A stretch of DNA of 64,000 nt from Nostoc sp. PCC 7524. GTDB lineage: Bacteria > Cyanobacteriota > Cyanobacteriia > Cyanobacteriales > Nostocaceae. This document shows, piece by piece, positions 35,710 through 43,601 of the stretch (its first letter is position 1; each line of letters opens with the position of its first letter). Location of the stretch: positions 5,182,001-5,246,000 of the forward strand of contig NC_019684.1 in the NCBI RefSeq assembly GCF_000316645.1, written 5' to 3'. Position numbers and translations under genes: made by a program. The notes beneath the pieces are model-generated. The model searched no databases. It was not told the DNA's origin and was given only the letters and a program-made list of their open reading frames with translations.

Positions 35710-36179
35710 ACCCAATTCACAATGGACTAACGTCCCGCTACGCTAACGCAACGATGCTCCCGCCCAGCTCTGCTCTGAGCGCAGCTATGCCGTAGGCTTT
35801 ACGCAATTAAACTTAGCCAACTACAAGGGGCGAGGTTTTGAACCTTTACTTTTTTTATCAGGGTTTAAAGTATCAATATAGGAATCCGGTTTGATTACTG
35901 TTCGTGTAACGTGGCGTAGCTAAATGATTTGCGTAGGTAGGCAATAGGCAATAGGCAATAGGAAAGAAGAGGGGGGTAGGGGTATACTGAGTTTTTATGC
36001 GCTAGCGCAGGCTACGCCAACAAAAATCAAATATGATTCCTATAGCAAGAGAGCAGGTAATTGGTGAAAGATGATTAACTATTACCAATTACCAACCTTA
36101 GCGCAATAACTAGCAGACTAAAACACAAGTGTATTTATTGAATACAGATGAGTTTTGCTATTGACTACATAAACCCTGT
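35710..36179. other. Intergenic region with repeats, no gene
   Basis: 470 bases between two convergent genes. It contains the palindromic CGTCCCGCTACGCTAACGC-type repeat (35735-35805), TAGGCAA heptamers (35938-35962), a GCGCTAGCGCAGGCTACGCC repeat (35999-36018) and the GGTAATTGGT/ACCAATTACC hairpin (36056-36093). No coding frame or RNA gene is recognised. Confidence 0.65.
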
Positions 36180-36875
36180 TTATATTGGCAACCGATTAAT
36201 ATCTTTATTCCGGCCAATTACTACCATTGCTGAACCACGTTCTAGACGTTTGTAGGGATCAGGATTAATTTGAAATTTGCCATCATGACTTACAGCTAAC
36301 AAATTCAAACCATAACGGTTACGTAGTTGGAGTTCTGCAACAGTTTTGCCATGAAATTCATCGGGGACAATTACTTCCACAATACTATTATCTGGATCAA
36401 GGTCAAATCTATCTAATATTGATGGTTTGGTAAGTGTACGTGCTAAAGCACAACCTGCTTCATATTCCGGAAAAACAACATGATCTGCGCCTACACGCTT
36501 CAGCAGTTTATGGTGTACCTCACTAGAAGCTTTAGCAACTACATGAGGTACACCACCCTCTTTAACATTTAAAGTAGTAATGATACTTTCCTGAACGTAG
36601 TTACCAATAGCGATGATCACCGTATCAAATTCATAAATTCCCGCTTCTTTGAGTGCGGCTGGTTCAGTTGAGTCTAGTTGTAAAGCGTGACCAACTATCT
36701 CTTCAGTTAAGGCTGCTGCTACTCGTTTTTCATCAATATCTGTGGCCAACACTTGATAGCCGAATTTATGCAGTGTTGAACAAACAGAACGACCAAAACG
36801 ACCTAACCCAATTACGGCAAACTGGTGGTTATCTCTACGTAAACTGCGAAAAAATCCTAACGATGCAAGATTCAC
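36180..36875 (-). CDS. ktrA: KtrA, potassium uptake regulatory (RCK) subunit
   Basis: A 231-residue cytoplasmic protein. The N-terminal Rossmann domain has GLGRFGRS near residue 22 and ATDIDEKR binding NAD(H) or ATP; the C-terminal RCK_C domain includes VIVPDEFHGKTVAELQLRN. The start is put at GTG 36875, because AGAAGGA (36884-36890) lies 8 bases before it; an upstream TTG at 36935 lacks such a signal. KtrA gates the KtrB channel-like subunit encoded just upstream on the same strand. Confidence 0.92.
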   Translation of the reverse strand: MNLASLGFFRSLRRDNHQFAVIGLGRFGRSVCSTLHKFGYQVLATDIDEKRVAAALTEEIVGHALQLDSTEPAALKEAGIYEFDTVIIAIGNYVQESIITTLNVKEGGVPHVVAKASSEVHHKLLKRVGADHVVFPEYEAGCALARTLTKPSILDRFDLDPDNSIVEVIVPDEFHGKTVAELQLRNRYGLNLLAVSHDGKFQINPDPYKRLERGSAMVVIGRNKDINRLPI

Positions 36876-36883
36876 ATCTGTAA

Positions 36884-36890
36884 TCCTTCT
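36884..36890 (-). promoter_or_regulatory. Shine-Dalgarno sequence that sets the ktrA GTG start
   Basis: AGAAGGA on the minus strand, 8 bases before GTG 36873-36875. It decides for the shorter 231-residue protein. Confidence 0.75.
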
Positions 36891-37065
36891 TATTATTCCC
36901 TGTATCGAGGACAAAAAGCTATTAGCTTCAAGCAATTATAAATTTTTATTGTTGGCTGGAATCATCTACATTTTACCAGTACCCAGTAATCAGTAGTCAG
37001 TAGTTGTTAGTCATTAGTTTTTCTCCCCTGCGCTGCTGCACCTTCTGCGTCCCCATCCTCAGCAA

Positions 37066-38400
37066 CTATCCTACAAGTAAGTTTTCTTCTGGATAGTGGA
37101 TTCTAGTGGGACGAGGATCGCCTAAAATAGCGGACATTAGGAGTAAAACACCTACTCTTCCTACGTACATGGTGATAATTAAAATGAATTTAGCTACGGT
37201 GGATACAGTACCTGTAATACCAGTTGAAAGTCCGACTGTAGCAAAAGCTGAAACTGTTTCAAACAAAATTTCAATAAAGTCTAGTTTGGGGTCTGTAACA
37301 GCGATTAAAATAGTTGCTAACATTACAGTAGCTACAGAACCAACTAAAACACCAACAGCTTTCAAAATTAAAGATATTGCTATTTTGCGCTCGTATAATA
37401 AAACCTCTTCTTTACCTTGAAGAATTGATTTAGTACAACTGGTAAGAACTCTTAATGTAGTGGTTTTCATGCCGCCTCCGGTTCCACCAGGACTTGCACC
37501 GATAAACATGAGAGTAATGGTGATAAATAAACCAGCCGTTGTCATTTTGCCTATATCTATGGTATTAAAACCAGCAGTTCTGGGAGTAACTGACTGAAAC
37601 CAAGCAAGTAGTAATTGGTGGCTGAGACTTTGATTACCAAAGGTTTCGGGGTTTCTGATTTCTATACATAAAAATGCAACTGTCCCCAAAAATAAAAGTA
37701 TCATTGTTGTGCTAGTGGCAACTTTAAAGTCTAAAGAAAAAACTAAAGTCGCCTTTTTTTTCAGCAAGCGATCGCGCAACCAAATATATGTTTCTAAAAT
37801 TACTTGATAACCAATACCTCCGGCAATAATTAAAAAAGTGATTGTCAAAACTACTAACCAAGATGATTGATATCTGATTAAACTATCTGGAAACAAACTA
37901 AATCCAGCATTATTCCAAGCATTGATACTATGAAAAACCGCTAACCAAATGCCTTGATTCCATCCATAATCAGCAACAAAAGCTGGCATTAATAAGAATA
38001 TTCCGGTAATCTCGAAAATCAGAGTAGTGGCAATAATAGAACGGATAACTTGGGTGCTACCACTCATTCCTGGTCGGTCTAAAGCTTGTTGAATAGCAAC
38101 TTTTTGGCGTAAGTCAAACCTGCGTCCAATTAGCAAAATCAAAAAGGTAGTGGTTGTCATGTAGCCTAATCCGCCAATTTGAGCCAACATCAAAATAAAT
38201 AACTGACCCCAAAAAGAAAAATAAGTACCAGTATCAACTACTGCTAAACCAGTAACACAAACTGCGGATGTAGATGTAAACAATGCCACAATCGGATCAT
38301 TCCAATTACCACTGCTAGTGGAAAAGGGCATCATCAATAAGATAGTTCCTACGGTGATGACAGCTAGAAATCCTAAACAAATTGTGCGAGAAACAGTCAT
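37066..38400 (-). CDS. ktrB: KtrB/TrkH-family potassium uptake membrane subunit
   Basis: A 444-residue protein with about ten membrane helices in four M1-P-M2 repeats. Selectivity-filter segments, each with the key Gly, are AVCVTGLAVVD, AWNNAGFSLFP, TPRTAGFNTID and ATVGLSTGIT. N-terminus MTVSRTICLGFLAVI. Ktr systems take up K+ and in cyanobacteria are sodium-dependent and important in osmotic stress. It lies immediately upstream of ktrA, the pair probably forming one operon despite a 190-base repeat-containing gap. Confidence 0.93.
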   Translation of the reverse strand: MTVSRTICLGFLAVITVGTILLMMPFSTSSGNWNDPIVALFTSTSAVCVTGLAVVDTGTYFSFWGQLFILMLAQIGGLGYMTTTTFLILLIGRRFDLRQKVAIQQALDRPGMSGSTQVIRSIIATTLIFEITGIFLLMPAFVADYGWNQGIWLAVFHSINAWNNAGFSLFPDSLIRYQSSWLVVLTITFLIIAGGIGYQVILETYIWLRDRLLKKKATLVFSLDFKVATSTTMILLFLGTVAFLCIEIRNPETFGNQSLSHQLLLAWFQSVTPRTAGFNTIDIGKMTTAGLFITITLMFIGASPGGTGGGMKTTTLRVLTSCTKSILQGKEEVLLYERKIAISLILKAVGVLVGSVATVMLATILIAVTDPKLDFIEILFETVSAFATVGLSTGITGTVSTVAKFILIITMYVGRVGVLLLMSAILGDPRPTRIHYPEENLLVG

Positions 38401-38467
38401 AAACCATTCAAACTTGTGTAACTTGGCACATGGATCTGCGGAGAGTCAGAGTCAGACTGAATAAATT

Positions 38468-38505
38468 TTTCCTGGAAGGTTTGATGAACTTTACCCTCCA
38501 GGAAA
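38468..38505. promoter_or_regulatory. Palindrome between divergent ktrB and tocopherol methyltransferase genes
   Basis: TTTCCTGGAAGGT (38468-38480) pairs with ACCCTCCAGGAAA (38493-38505), 12 of 13 bases, with a 12-base loop. Both flanking genes point away from it, so it is not a terminator of either. An operator or a 5'-leader hairpin are possible. Confidence 0.45.
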
Positions 38506-38594
38506 TAAAAACTTTCTTATTCAATTAAAAACACACATGGTAGCCTACGAATATGTTTTTTTAAATTTTGCTTTGTCTTAACACTGCTTTGTTC

Positions 38595-39437
38595 ATGAGT
38601 GCAACACTTTACCAGCGAATCCAGCAATTTTACGATGCTTCCTCTGGGCTGTGGGAGCAGATTTGGGGCGAACATATGCACCACGGCTATTACGGTGTGG
38701 ATGGTAGGGAAAAAAAAGATCGTCGTCAAGCACAAATTGATTTAATCGAAGAACTGCTGAGTTGGGCAGGGGTAGAGACAGCAGAAAACATTTTAGATGT
38801 AGGCTGTGGTATTGGTGGTAGTTCTCTCTACTTAGCAGAAAAGTTTCATGCTCAGGCTACAGGGATTACTTTGAGTCCAGTACAAGCGGCTAGAGCTACG
38901 GAACGTGCCAAAGAATTACATTTGAGTGAAAGAAGTCAGTTTCTTGTGGCAAATGCTCAAGCTATGCCTTTTGATGATCATACTTTTGACTTGGTTTGGT
39001 CACTGGAAAGTGGTGAACATATGCCAGATAAAACCAAGTTTATGCAAGAGTGCTACCGAGTGTTAAAACCGGGCGGTACATTCATTATGGTGACTTGGTG
39101 TCATCGTCCTACTGATGAATTACCTCTATCAGCAGACGAACAAAAGCACTTAGAGGATATTTATCGAGTGTATTGTTTACCCTATGTGATTTCCTTGCCG
39201 GAGTATGAAGCGATCGCTCGTCAATTACCATTAAATAATATTCGCACTGCTGATTGGTCGCAAGCTGTTGCCCCATTTTGGAACATAGTTATAGATTCCG
39301 CCATTACTCCCCAAGCAATATTCGGGTTACTGCGGGCTGGTTGGGGTACGATTCAAGGGGCGTTATCACTGGGTTTGATGAGTCGCGGTTATGAGCGGGG
39401 GTTAATTAAGTTTGGTTTATTGTGCGGGAATAAGTAG
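38595..39437 (+). CDS. Tocopherol O-methyltransferase-like SAM methyltransferase
   Basis: A 280-residue class I methyltransferase from ATG 38595. Motif I is ILDVGCGIGGSSLYLA near residue 68, followed by GITLSPVQAARA, the post-I NAQAMPF and WSLESGEHMPDK, and RVLKPGG. These are diagnostic of the gamma-tocopherol methyltransferase group (VTE4-like), which methylates gamma- to alpha-tocopherol. Support comes from homogentisate phytyltransferase two genes downstream. A longer TTG start at 38568 is unlikely. It has no transit peptide or membrane helix. Confidence 0.85.
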   Translation: MSATLYQRIQQFYDASSGLWEQIWGEHMHHGYYGVDGREKKDRRQAQIDLIEELLSWAGVETAENILDVGCGIGGSSLYLAEKFHAQATGITLSPVQAARATERAKELHLSERSQFLVANAQAMPFDDHTFDLVWSLESGEHMPDKTKFMQECYRVLKPGGTFIMVTWCHRPTDELPLSADEQKHLEDIYRVYCLPYVISLPEYEAIARQLPLNNIRTADWSQAVAPFWNIVIDSAITPQAIFGLLRAGWGTIQGALSLGLMSRGYERGLIKFGLLCGNK

Positions 39438-39793
39438 GCTACAGGTGACAGGTGACAGGTGACAGGGTTGAGGTTGGGAGGAAGCAGGAAAGCACAGGGG
39501 AAAATCTAATGCCCCATGCCCAATCCCTACCTAGAGCATCGATTCAGTAATGAAAAACCTAACCCCCCAACCCCCTTCCCTAGTAGGGAAGGGCAGGGTG
39601 GTTTCATACAACGAGAGAATAATCTAGAAGCTTCTTTATTTCGTTATGCTTTCCCAAAATGTTGATAGAGAACAGACGAAGAAATAAGGGCTTTGAATTT
39701 TCTCTGGCAAGAATGAAACAACCCTGCTTTTGAAAAGGGATTTAGGGGGATCTAAAAGTATTTACTACATCACTAGATACTTAAAAAAACCCC
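39438..39793. other. Intergenic region with repeats and MITE-like element
   Basis: 356 bases. It contains AGGTGAC heptamers (39441-39464), a CCTAACCCCCCAACCCCCTT-type repeat (39557-39592) and the MITE-like element at 39593-39727. No gene is visible. Confidence 0.65.
39593..39727. mobile_element. 135-bp MITE-like element
   Basis: The ends GCAGGGTGGTTTCAT (39593-39607) and ATGAAACAACCCTGC (39713-39727) are inverted repeats with one mismatch in 15. The interior is AT-rich and non-coding. It seems to sit within a larger CCTAACCCCC...GGGGG repeat. A target duplication was not found. Confidence 0.6.
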
Positions 39794-40270
39794 TTAAGCA
39801 TCAGCAGCAACTTTCGCGGGTTTACTTTTGATGGCTTTAAACCGTTCCCCTAACTGTTCCGCCACAGTTTTTAACCCCGGAGTTTTCTTAGCGGCTGTCT
39901 TGACGTAATCATAAACAGTTAAACTGTTGCCCATTGCTTCGCTACCAACAGCCATGAGAGTATCATCTACTTGTTCTGTGAGTTGACGTAGTCCAATCAA
40001 CAGTTCGGTGAGGGTGGCGGCTAGTTGATAATCACGCACAAATTCATTGACATCAAAAGTTGACGGTAAAATGTCTGGGTTAGACTGGGCAGCTGTCAGA
40101 CTATTGTTGACAAAGGCGAGACTTTTATCGCCCATCTTAAATAACTTGCGTCGTTCCTCCACACTCAGCGTCACGAGAAATGGCAACTTGGCTTGAATAG
40201 TCGCCATCGCTGCTTTAATCTCTTGGACATCTGCTGGGGAAAGGGAGGCGGTGATATTTTGATAAGGCAT
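39794..40270 (-). CDS. Hypothetical helical protein
   Basis: A 158-residue soluble, mostly alpha-helical protein. It starts MPYQNITASLSPADVQEIK and contains a conserved-looking FLVTLSVEERRKLFKMGDKS segment and a basic tail rich in Lys and Ala. There are no membrane segments or catalytic residues that I can recognise. It lies between two tocopherol genes but on the opposite strand, so a shared role is not implied. The function is unknown. Confidence 0.75.
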   Translation of the reverse strand: MPYQNITASLSPADVQEIKAAMATIQAKLPFLVTLSVEERRKLFKMGDKSLAFVNNSLTAAQSNPDILPSTFDVNEFVRDYQLAATLTELLIGLRQLTEQVDDTLMAVGSEAMGNSLTVYDYVKTAAKKTPGLKTVAEQLGERFKAIKSKPAKVAADA

Positions 40271-40330
40271 AGAATATTTACCCGGATGGATCTCATCTTA
40301 ATGATTCCCTCGGAATTAAAGCGATCGCAC

Positions 40331-40362
40331 AGTATAGGTTACAGGTTACAGGTTACAGGTTA
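40331..40362. repeat. AGGTTAC heptamer array
   Basis: Four to five tandem copies of AGGTTAC/AGGTGAA upstream of the phytyltransferase gene. Confidence 0.85.
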
Positions 40363-40461
40363 CAGGTGAAAAGTTCTCCCTTGCTCCTCTGCTCCCCTAT
40401 TCCCCAAATTCTGTGACAATAGATAAATAGTTGCCAGCATATCTACCTATCCAAGCTAATC

Positions 40462-41418
40462 ATGAGCCAGAGTTCTCAAAACAGTCCTTTGCAACGTAAA
40501 TCTTTGCAATCACCTTTCCAATGGTTTTATGCTTTTTGGAAGTTTTCCCGCCCACACACAATTATTGGTACAAGTTTAAGTGTCTTTAGTTTATATTTAG
40601 TTGCTGTGGCGATTGGCTCTACAGGTTTTGCTGTGACTCAAATCATGTCCGTTTTAGGCGCATGGGTGGCTTGTTTATGTGGCAATGTTTATATTGTGGG
40701 GTTGAATCAGCTAGAAGATGTCGAGATTGATAAGGTTAATAAACCTCATCTGCCAATCGCATCAGGAGAATTTACCCGCAGACAAGGACAAGTAATTGTC
40801 ATTATTACTGGGATTTTAGCTTTAGTCTTCGCATGGCTAAATGGCCCTTATTTGTCGGGAATGGTGGCTTTAAGTCTGGCAATTGGTACAGCTTATTCTT
40901 TACCTCCTATTCGCTTAAAGCGGTTTCCATTTTGGGCAGCATTGTGTATTTTTTCTGTGCGCGGAACAATTGTAAATTTGGGATTGTATCTGCACTTTAG
41001 TTGGATACTGAAAACCCAGCAGCTAATTCCTGTGGCAGTATGGGTTTTAACAATATTTATTTTGGTATTTACTTTTGCGATCGCTATCTTTAAAGATATC
41101 CCCGATATGGAAGGCGATCGCCTATACAATATCACTACCTTTACTATTCAATTAGGTTCCCAGGCTGTATTTAATTTAGCTCTATGGATACTGACGATTT
41201 GCTATTTAGGTATGGTGATAGTTGGTGTGCTACGTGTAGAGTCTATTAACCCAGAGTTTTTAGTGATTTCTCATTTAGTAGTATTGTGTTGGATGTGGGT
41301 GCGGAGTTTGGCAGTAGACTTACAAGATAAACAAGCGATCGCTCAATTTTATCAATTCATCTGGAAGCTATTTTTCCTAGAATACTTAATGTTCCCTGTT
41401 GCCTGTCTTTTAGCGTAA
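40462..41418 (+). CDS. Homogentisate phytyltransferase (UbiA family)
   Basis: A 318-residue membrane prenyltransferase with about eight or nine helices. The first Asp-rich motif is NQLEDVEIDKVNKP and the second is KDIPDMEGDR, both binding Mg-prenyl diphosphate. The spacing and the KFSRPHTIIGTSLSV start match plant VTE2/cyanobacterial HPT. It condenses homogentisate with phytyl diphosphate, the committed step to tocopherols, in the thylakoid or plasma membrane. A TPR gene follows after only 4 bases, so they are probably co-transcribed. Confidence 0.92.
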   Translation: MSQSSQNSPLQRKSLQSPFQWFYAFWKFSRPHTIIGTSLSVFSLYLVAVAIGSTGFAVTQIMSVLGAWVACLCGNVYIVGLNQLEDVEIDKVNKPHLPIASGEFTRRQGQVIVIITGILALVFAWLNGPYLSGMVALSLAIGTAYSLPPIRLKRFPFWAALCIFSVRGTIVNLGLYLHFSWILKTQQLIPVAVWVLTIFILVFTFAIAIFKDIPDMEGDRLYNITTFTIQLGSQAVFNLALWILTICYLGMVIVGVLRVESINPEFLVISHLVVLCWMWVRSLAVDLQDKQAIAQFYQFIWKLFFLEYLMFPVACLLA

Positions 41419-41422
41419 AATC

Positions 41423-41890
41423 ATGTTTAATAATTTGCAAATAAATGATATTTTGGCAATTATTGTAGTTGCTCTTGGTATTTCATTACTGATTTATTTT
41501 GCTAGCAAAACTTTAATTACCGCCAATTTATTCCAACAAGGCGTTAACCTTTATCAACAGCAAGACTATGAAGGCGCAGAAGCAGCTTTTAGAAAGGTGA
41601 TTAATATTAACTCTACAAATGATGTTGTGCGCTTATTTTTAGGTGATGTTTTAAAAGCGCAAGACAAAATTGCAGAAGCTACAGAATTATACCAAGAAGT
41701 AATTCAACGTAGTCCTAAAAATCCTGAAGCTTATCTGCGTCTAGCCAATATTTTGATGCAGCAAAATCAACAAGCAGCAGCTACAGCTAATTTAAAAAAA
41801 TCTCAAGAACTATTCCAAAAGCAACGCCAACCTCAAAAAGCTCAAAGAATTAATCAACTATTAGATAAAATGGGTGCTAAATCAAGTTAA
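41423..41890 (+). CDS. Small membrane-anchored TPR protein
   Basis: A 155-residue protein. An N-terminal membrane helix (ILAIIVVALGISLLIYFA) precedes about three TPR units (NLYQQQDYEGAEAAFRKVI, RLFLGDVLKAQDKIAEATEL, AYLRLANILMQQNQQAAATA). The 4-base gap after the phytyltransferase gene suggests translational coupling. It might be a scaffold for the membrane enzyme, but that is only inferred. Confidence 0.85.
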   Translation: MFNNLQINDILAIIVVALGISLLIYFASKTLITANLFQQGVNLYQQQDYEGAEAAFRKVININSTNDVVRLFLGDVLKAQDKIAEATELYQEVIQRSPKNPEAYLRLANILMQQNQQAAATANLKKSQELFQKQRQPQKAQRINQLLDKMGAKSS

Positions 41891-41962
41891 ATTCCCATCA
41901 AAATGCAATATAAAAATACTGTGTTTTGCTACATATAACCCCAGCTAAACGGCTAATGACTA

Positions 41963-43534
41963 ATGACTAACACAGGCAAAGTTTACCTTGTAGGTGCAGG
42001 GTTGGGAGATGTGGCTTACCTCACGGTAAAAGCTCATAATTTGTTAGCTGTAGCTGAGGTTTTAGTCTACGATGCCCTAGTGGATGAGCAATTATTAGAA
42101 TATGTCCCATCTGATTGCTTAAAGTTGGATGTGGGGAAACGTGGCGGAAAACCCAGCACACCCCAAACAGAAATTAATCAGTTACTCGTACAGCACTGTC
42201 AAGCAGGTAAACAAGTCGTCAGACTTAAATCAGGTGATCCGTTTATTTTTGGACGCTGTACCTCAGAAATTGCAGCTTTAAAAGCTAATAGCTGTGATTT
42301 TGAAGTCATCCCAGGAATTTCTTCCGCTTTAGCTGCGCCTTTACTGGCGGAGATTCCCTTGACAGATCCCGTGATGAGTCGCTGTTTTGCAGTGTTAACA
42401 GCCCACGAACCAGAAGCTTTAGACTGGGAAGCACTGTCACGGTTAGAGACATTAGTCATATTGATGGGAGGAAAAAACCTACCGGAAATTGTACATCAGC
42501 TAATGAAACACGGGCGATCGCATTTCACACCCATAGCCATTATTCGCTGGGCAGGTACTCCCCAACAACAGATTTGGAGTGGTCAACTAGGTAATATTAT
42601 TGAAACAACGACTGGGTTATTACTTTCACCAGCTGTCATTGTGATTGGGGAAGTTGTCGGGCTACGTAATTTCCTACAACCTGAGACAATATCTTTAAAG
42701 CATTCGACTACAGCTATGTCTCATAACCTACCTCTTACTGGTAAAACCATCTTAGTTACCCGTTCAGTTGGACAATCGAGTGAATTTAGCGATCGCCTCA
42801 CTAAATTTGGTGCTAAAGTCATCGAAATGCCAGCTTTAGAAATCGGCCCCCCTTCCAGTTGGCAAGCATTAGATCAAGCCATCAATAATTTATCTGCATT
42901 TCACTGGTTAGTTCTCACTTCCACCAACGGCGTAGATTATTTTTTTGACAGGCTGCACCTCAAAGGTAAAGACAGCCGTGCCTTAGCTGGGGTAAAAATT
43001 GCTGTTGTCGGTGAAAAAACTGCCCAAAGTCTGCAAAAGCGTGGACTCCAAGCGGACTTTATTCCTCCTAATTTTGTTGCTGACTCCTTAGTAGAAACAT
43101 TTCCGGAAACACTTTCAGGGAAAAAGATTTTATTTCCCAGAGTCGAAAGTGGTGGTAGAGAAATATTAGTCAACGAATTCCACAGCAAAGGTGCAGAAGT
43201 CATCGAAGTTGCGGCTTATCAATCCTGTTGTCCTAGTCATATCGCCCCAGCCGCAGAATTAGCTTTAAAAACTGGCCAAGTCGATGTGATTACCTTTGCC
43301 AGTTCTAAAACTGTGCAGTTTTTCTGTCAACTTGTTAGCAAAATCTTCAGTAGCAATGTAGCCACTGCTTTGGAAGGAGTTTGTCTGGCTTCAATTGGCC
43401 CCCAAACTTCCAAAACTTGTCATGCTTTTTTAGGGCGGGTAGATGTTGAGGCTGAAGAATATACTCTCGATGGCTTAAGTCAAGCAATCATCAAATGGGT
43501 GCAGAATGCTGGCGTTGCACAATTCACAGATTAA
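41963..43534 (+). CDS. Fused uroporphyrinogen-III methyltransferase (CobA) and uroporphyrinogen-III synthase (HemD)
   Basis: A 523-residue bifunctional protein. Residues 1 to ~245 are the SAM uroporphyrinogen-III C-methyltransferase: VYLVGAGLGD, YDALVD, GKRGGKP, RLKSGDPFIFGR and the GISSALAAP segment. Residues ~258-523 are a HemD domain: TGKTILVTRS, FHWLVLTSTNGVDYFFDRL and DVITFASSKTVQFF. The first half makes precorrin-2 for siroheme, the NirA cofactor, and for cobalamin; the second closes the tetrapyrrole ring. The start codon lies in a TAATGAC heptamer pair. Confidence 0.93.
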   Translation: MTNTGKVYLVGAGLGDVAYLTVKAHNLLAVAEVLVYDALVDEQLLEYVPSDCLKLDVGKRGGKPSTPQTEINQLLVQHCQAGKQVVRLKSGDPFIFGRCTSEIAALKANSCDFEVIPGISSALAAPLLAEIPLTDPVMSRCFAVLTAHEPEALDWEALSRLETLVILMGGKNLPEIVHQLMKHGRSHFTPIAIIRWAGTPQQQIWSGQLGNIIETTTGLLLSPAVIVIGEVVGLRNFLQPETISLKHSTTAMSHNLPLTGKTILVTRSVGQSSEFSDRLTKFGAKVIEMPALEIGPPSSWQALDQAINNLSAFHWLVLTSTNGVDYFFDRLHLKGKDSRALAGVKIAVVGEKTAQSLQKRGLQADFIPPNFVADSLVETFPETLSGKKILFPRVESGGREILVNEFHSKGAEVIEVAAYQSCCPSHIAPAAELALKTGQVDVITFASSKTVQFFCQLVSKIFSSNVATALEGVCLASIGPQTSKTCHAFLGRVDVEAEEYTLDGLSQAIIKWVQNAGVAQFTD

Positions 43535-43601
43535 CAGTGCCAACATTATAGTACAGAAATACTAAAATATTCTATAGTCCAGCATTCATCATCCATCTGC
43601 C

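Noticed and set aside
36876..36935. KtrA start at TTG 36935
   Set aside because: No ribosome binding site there, while AGAAGGA is perfectly placed before GTG 36875.
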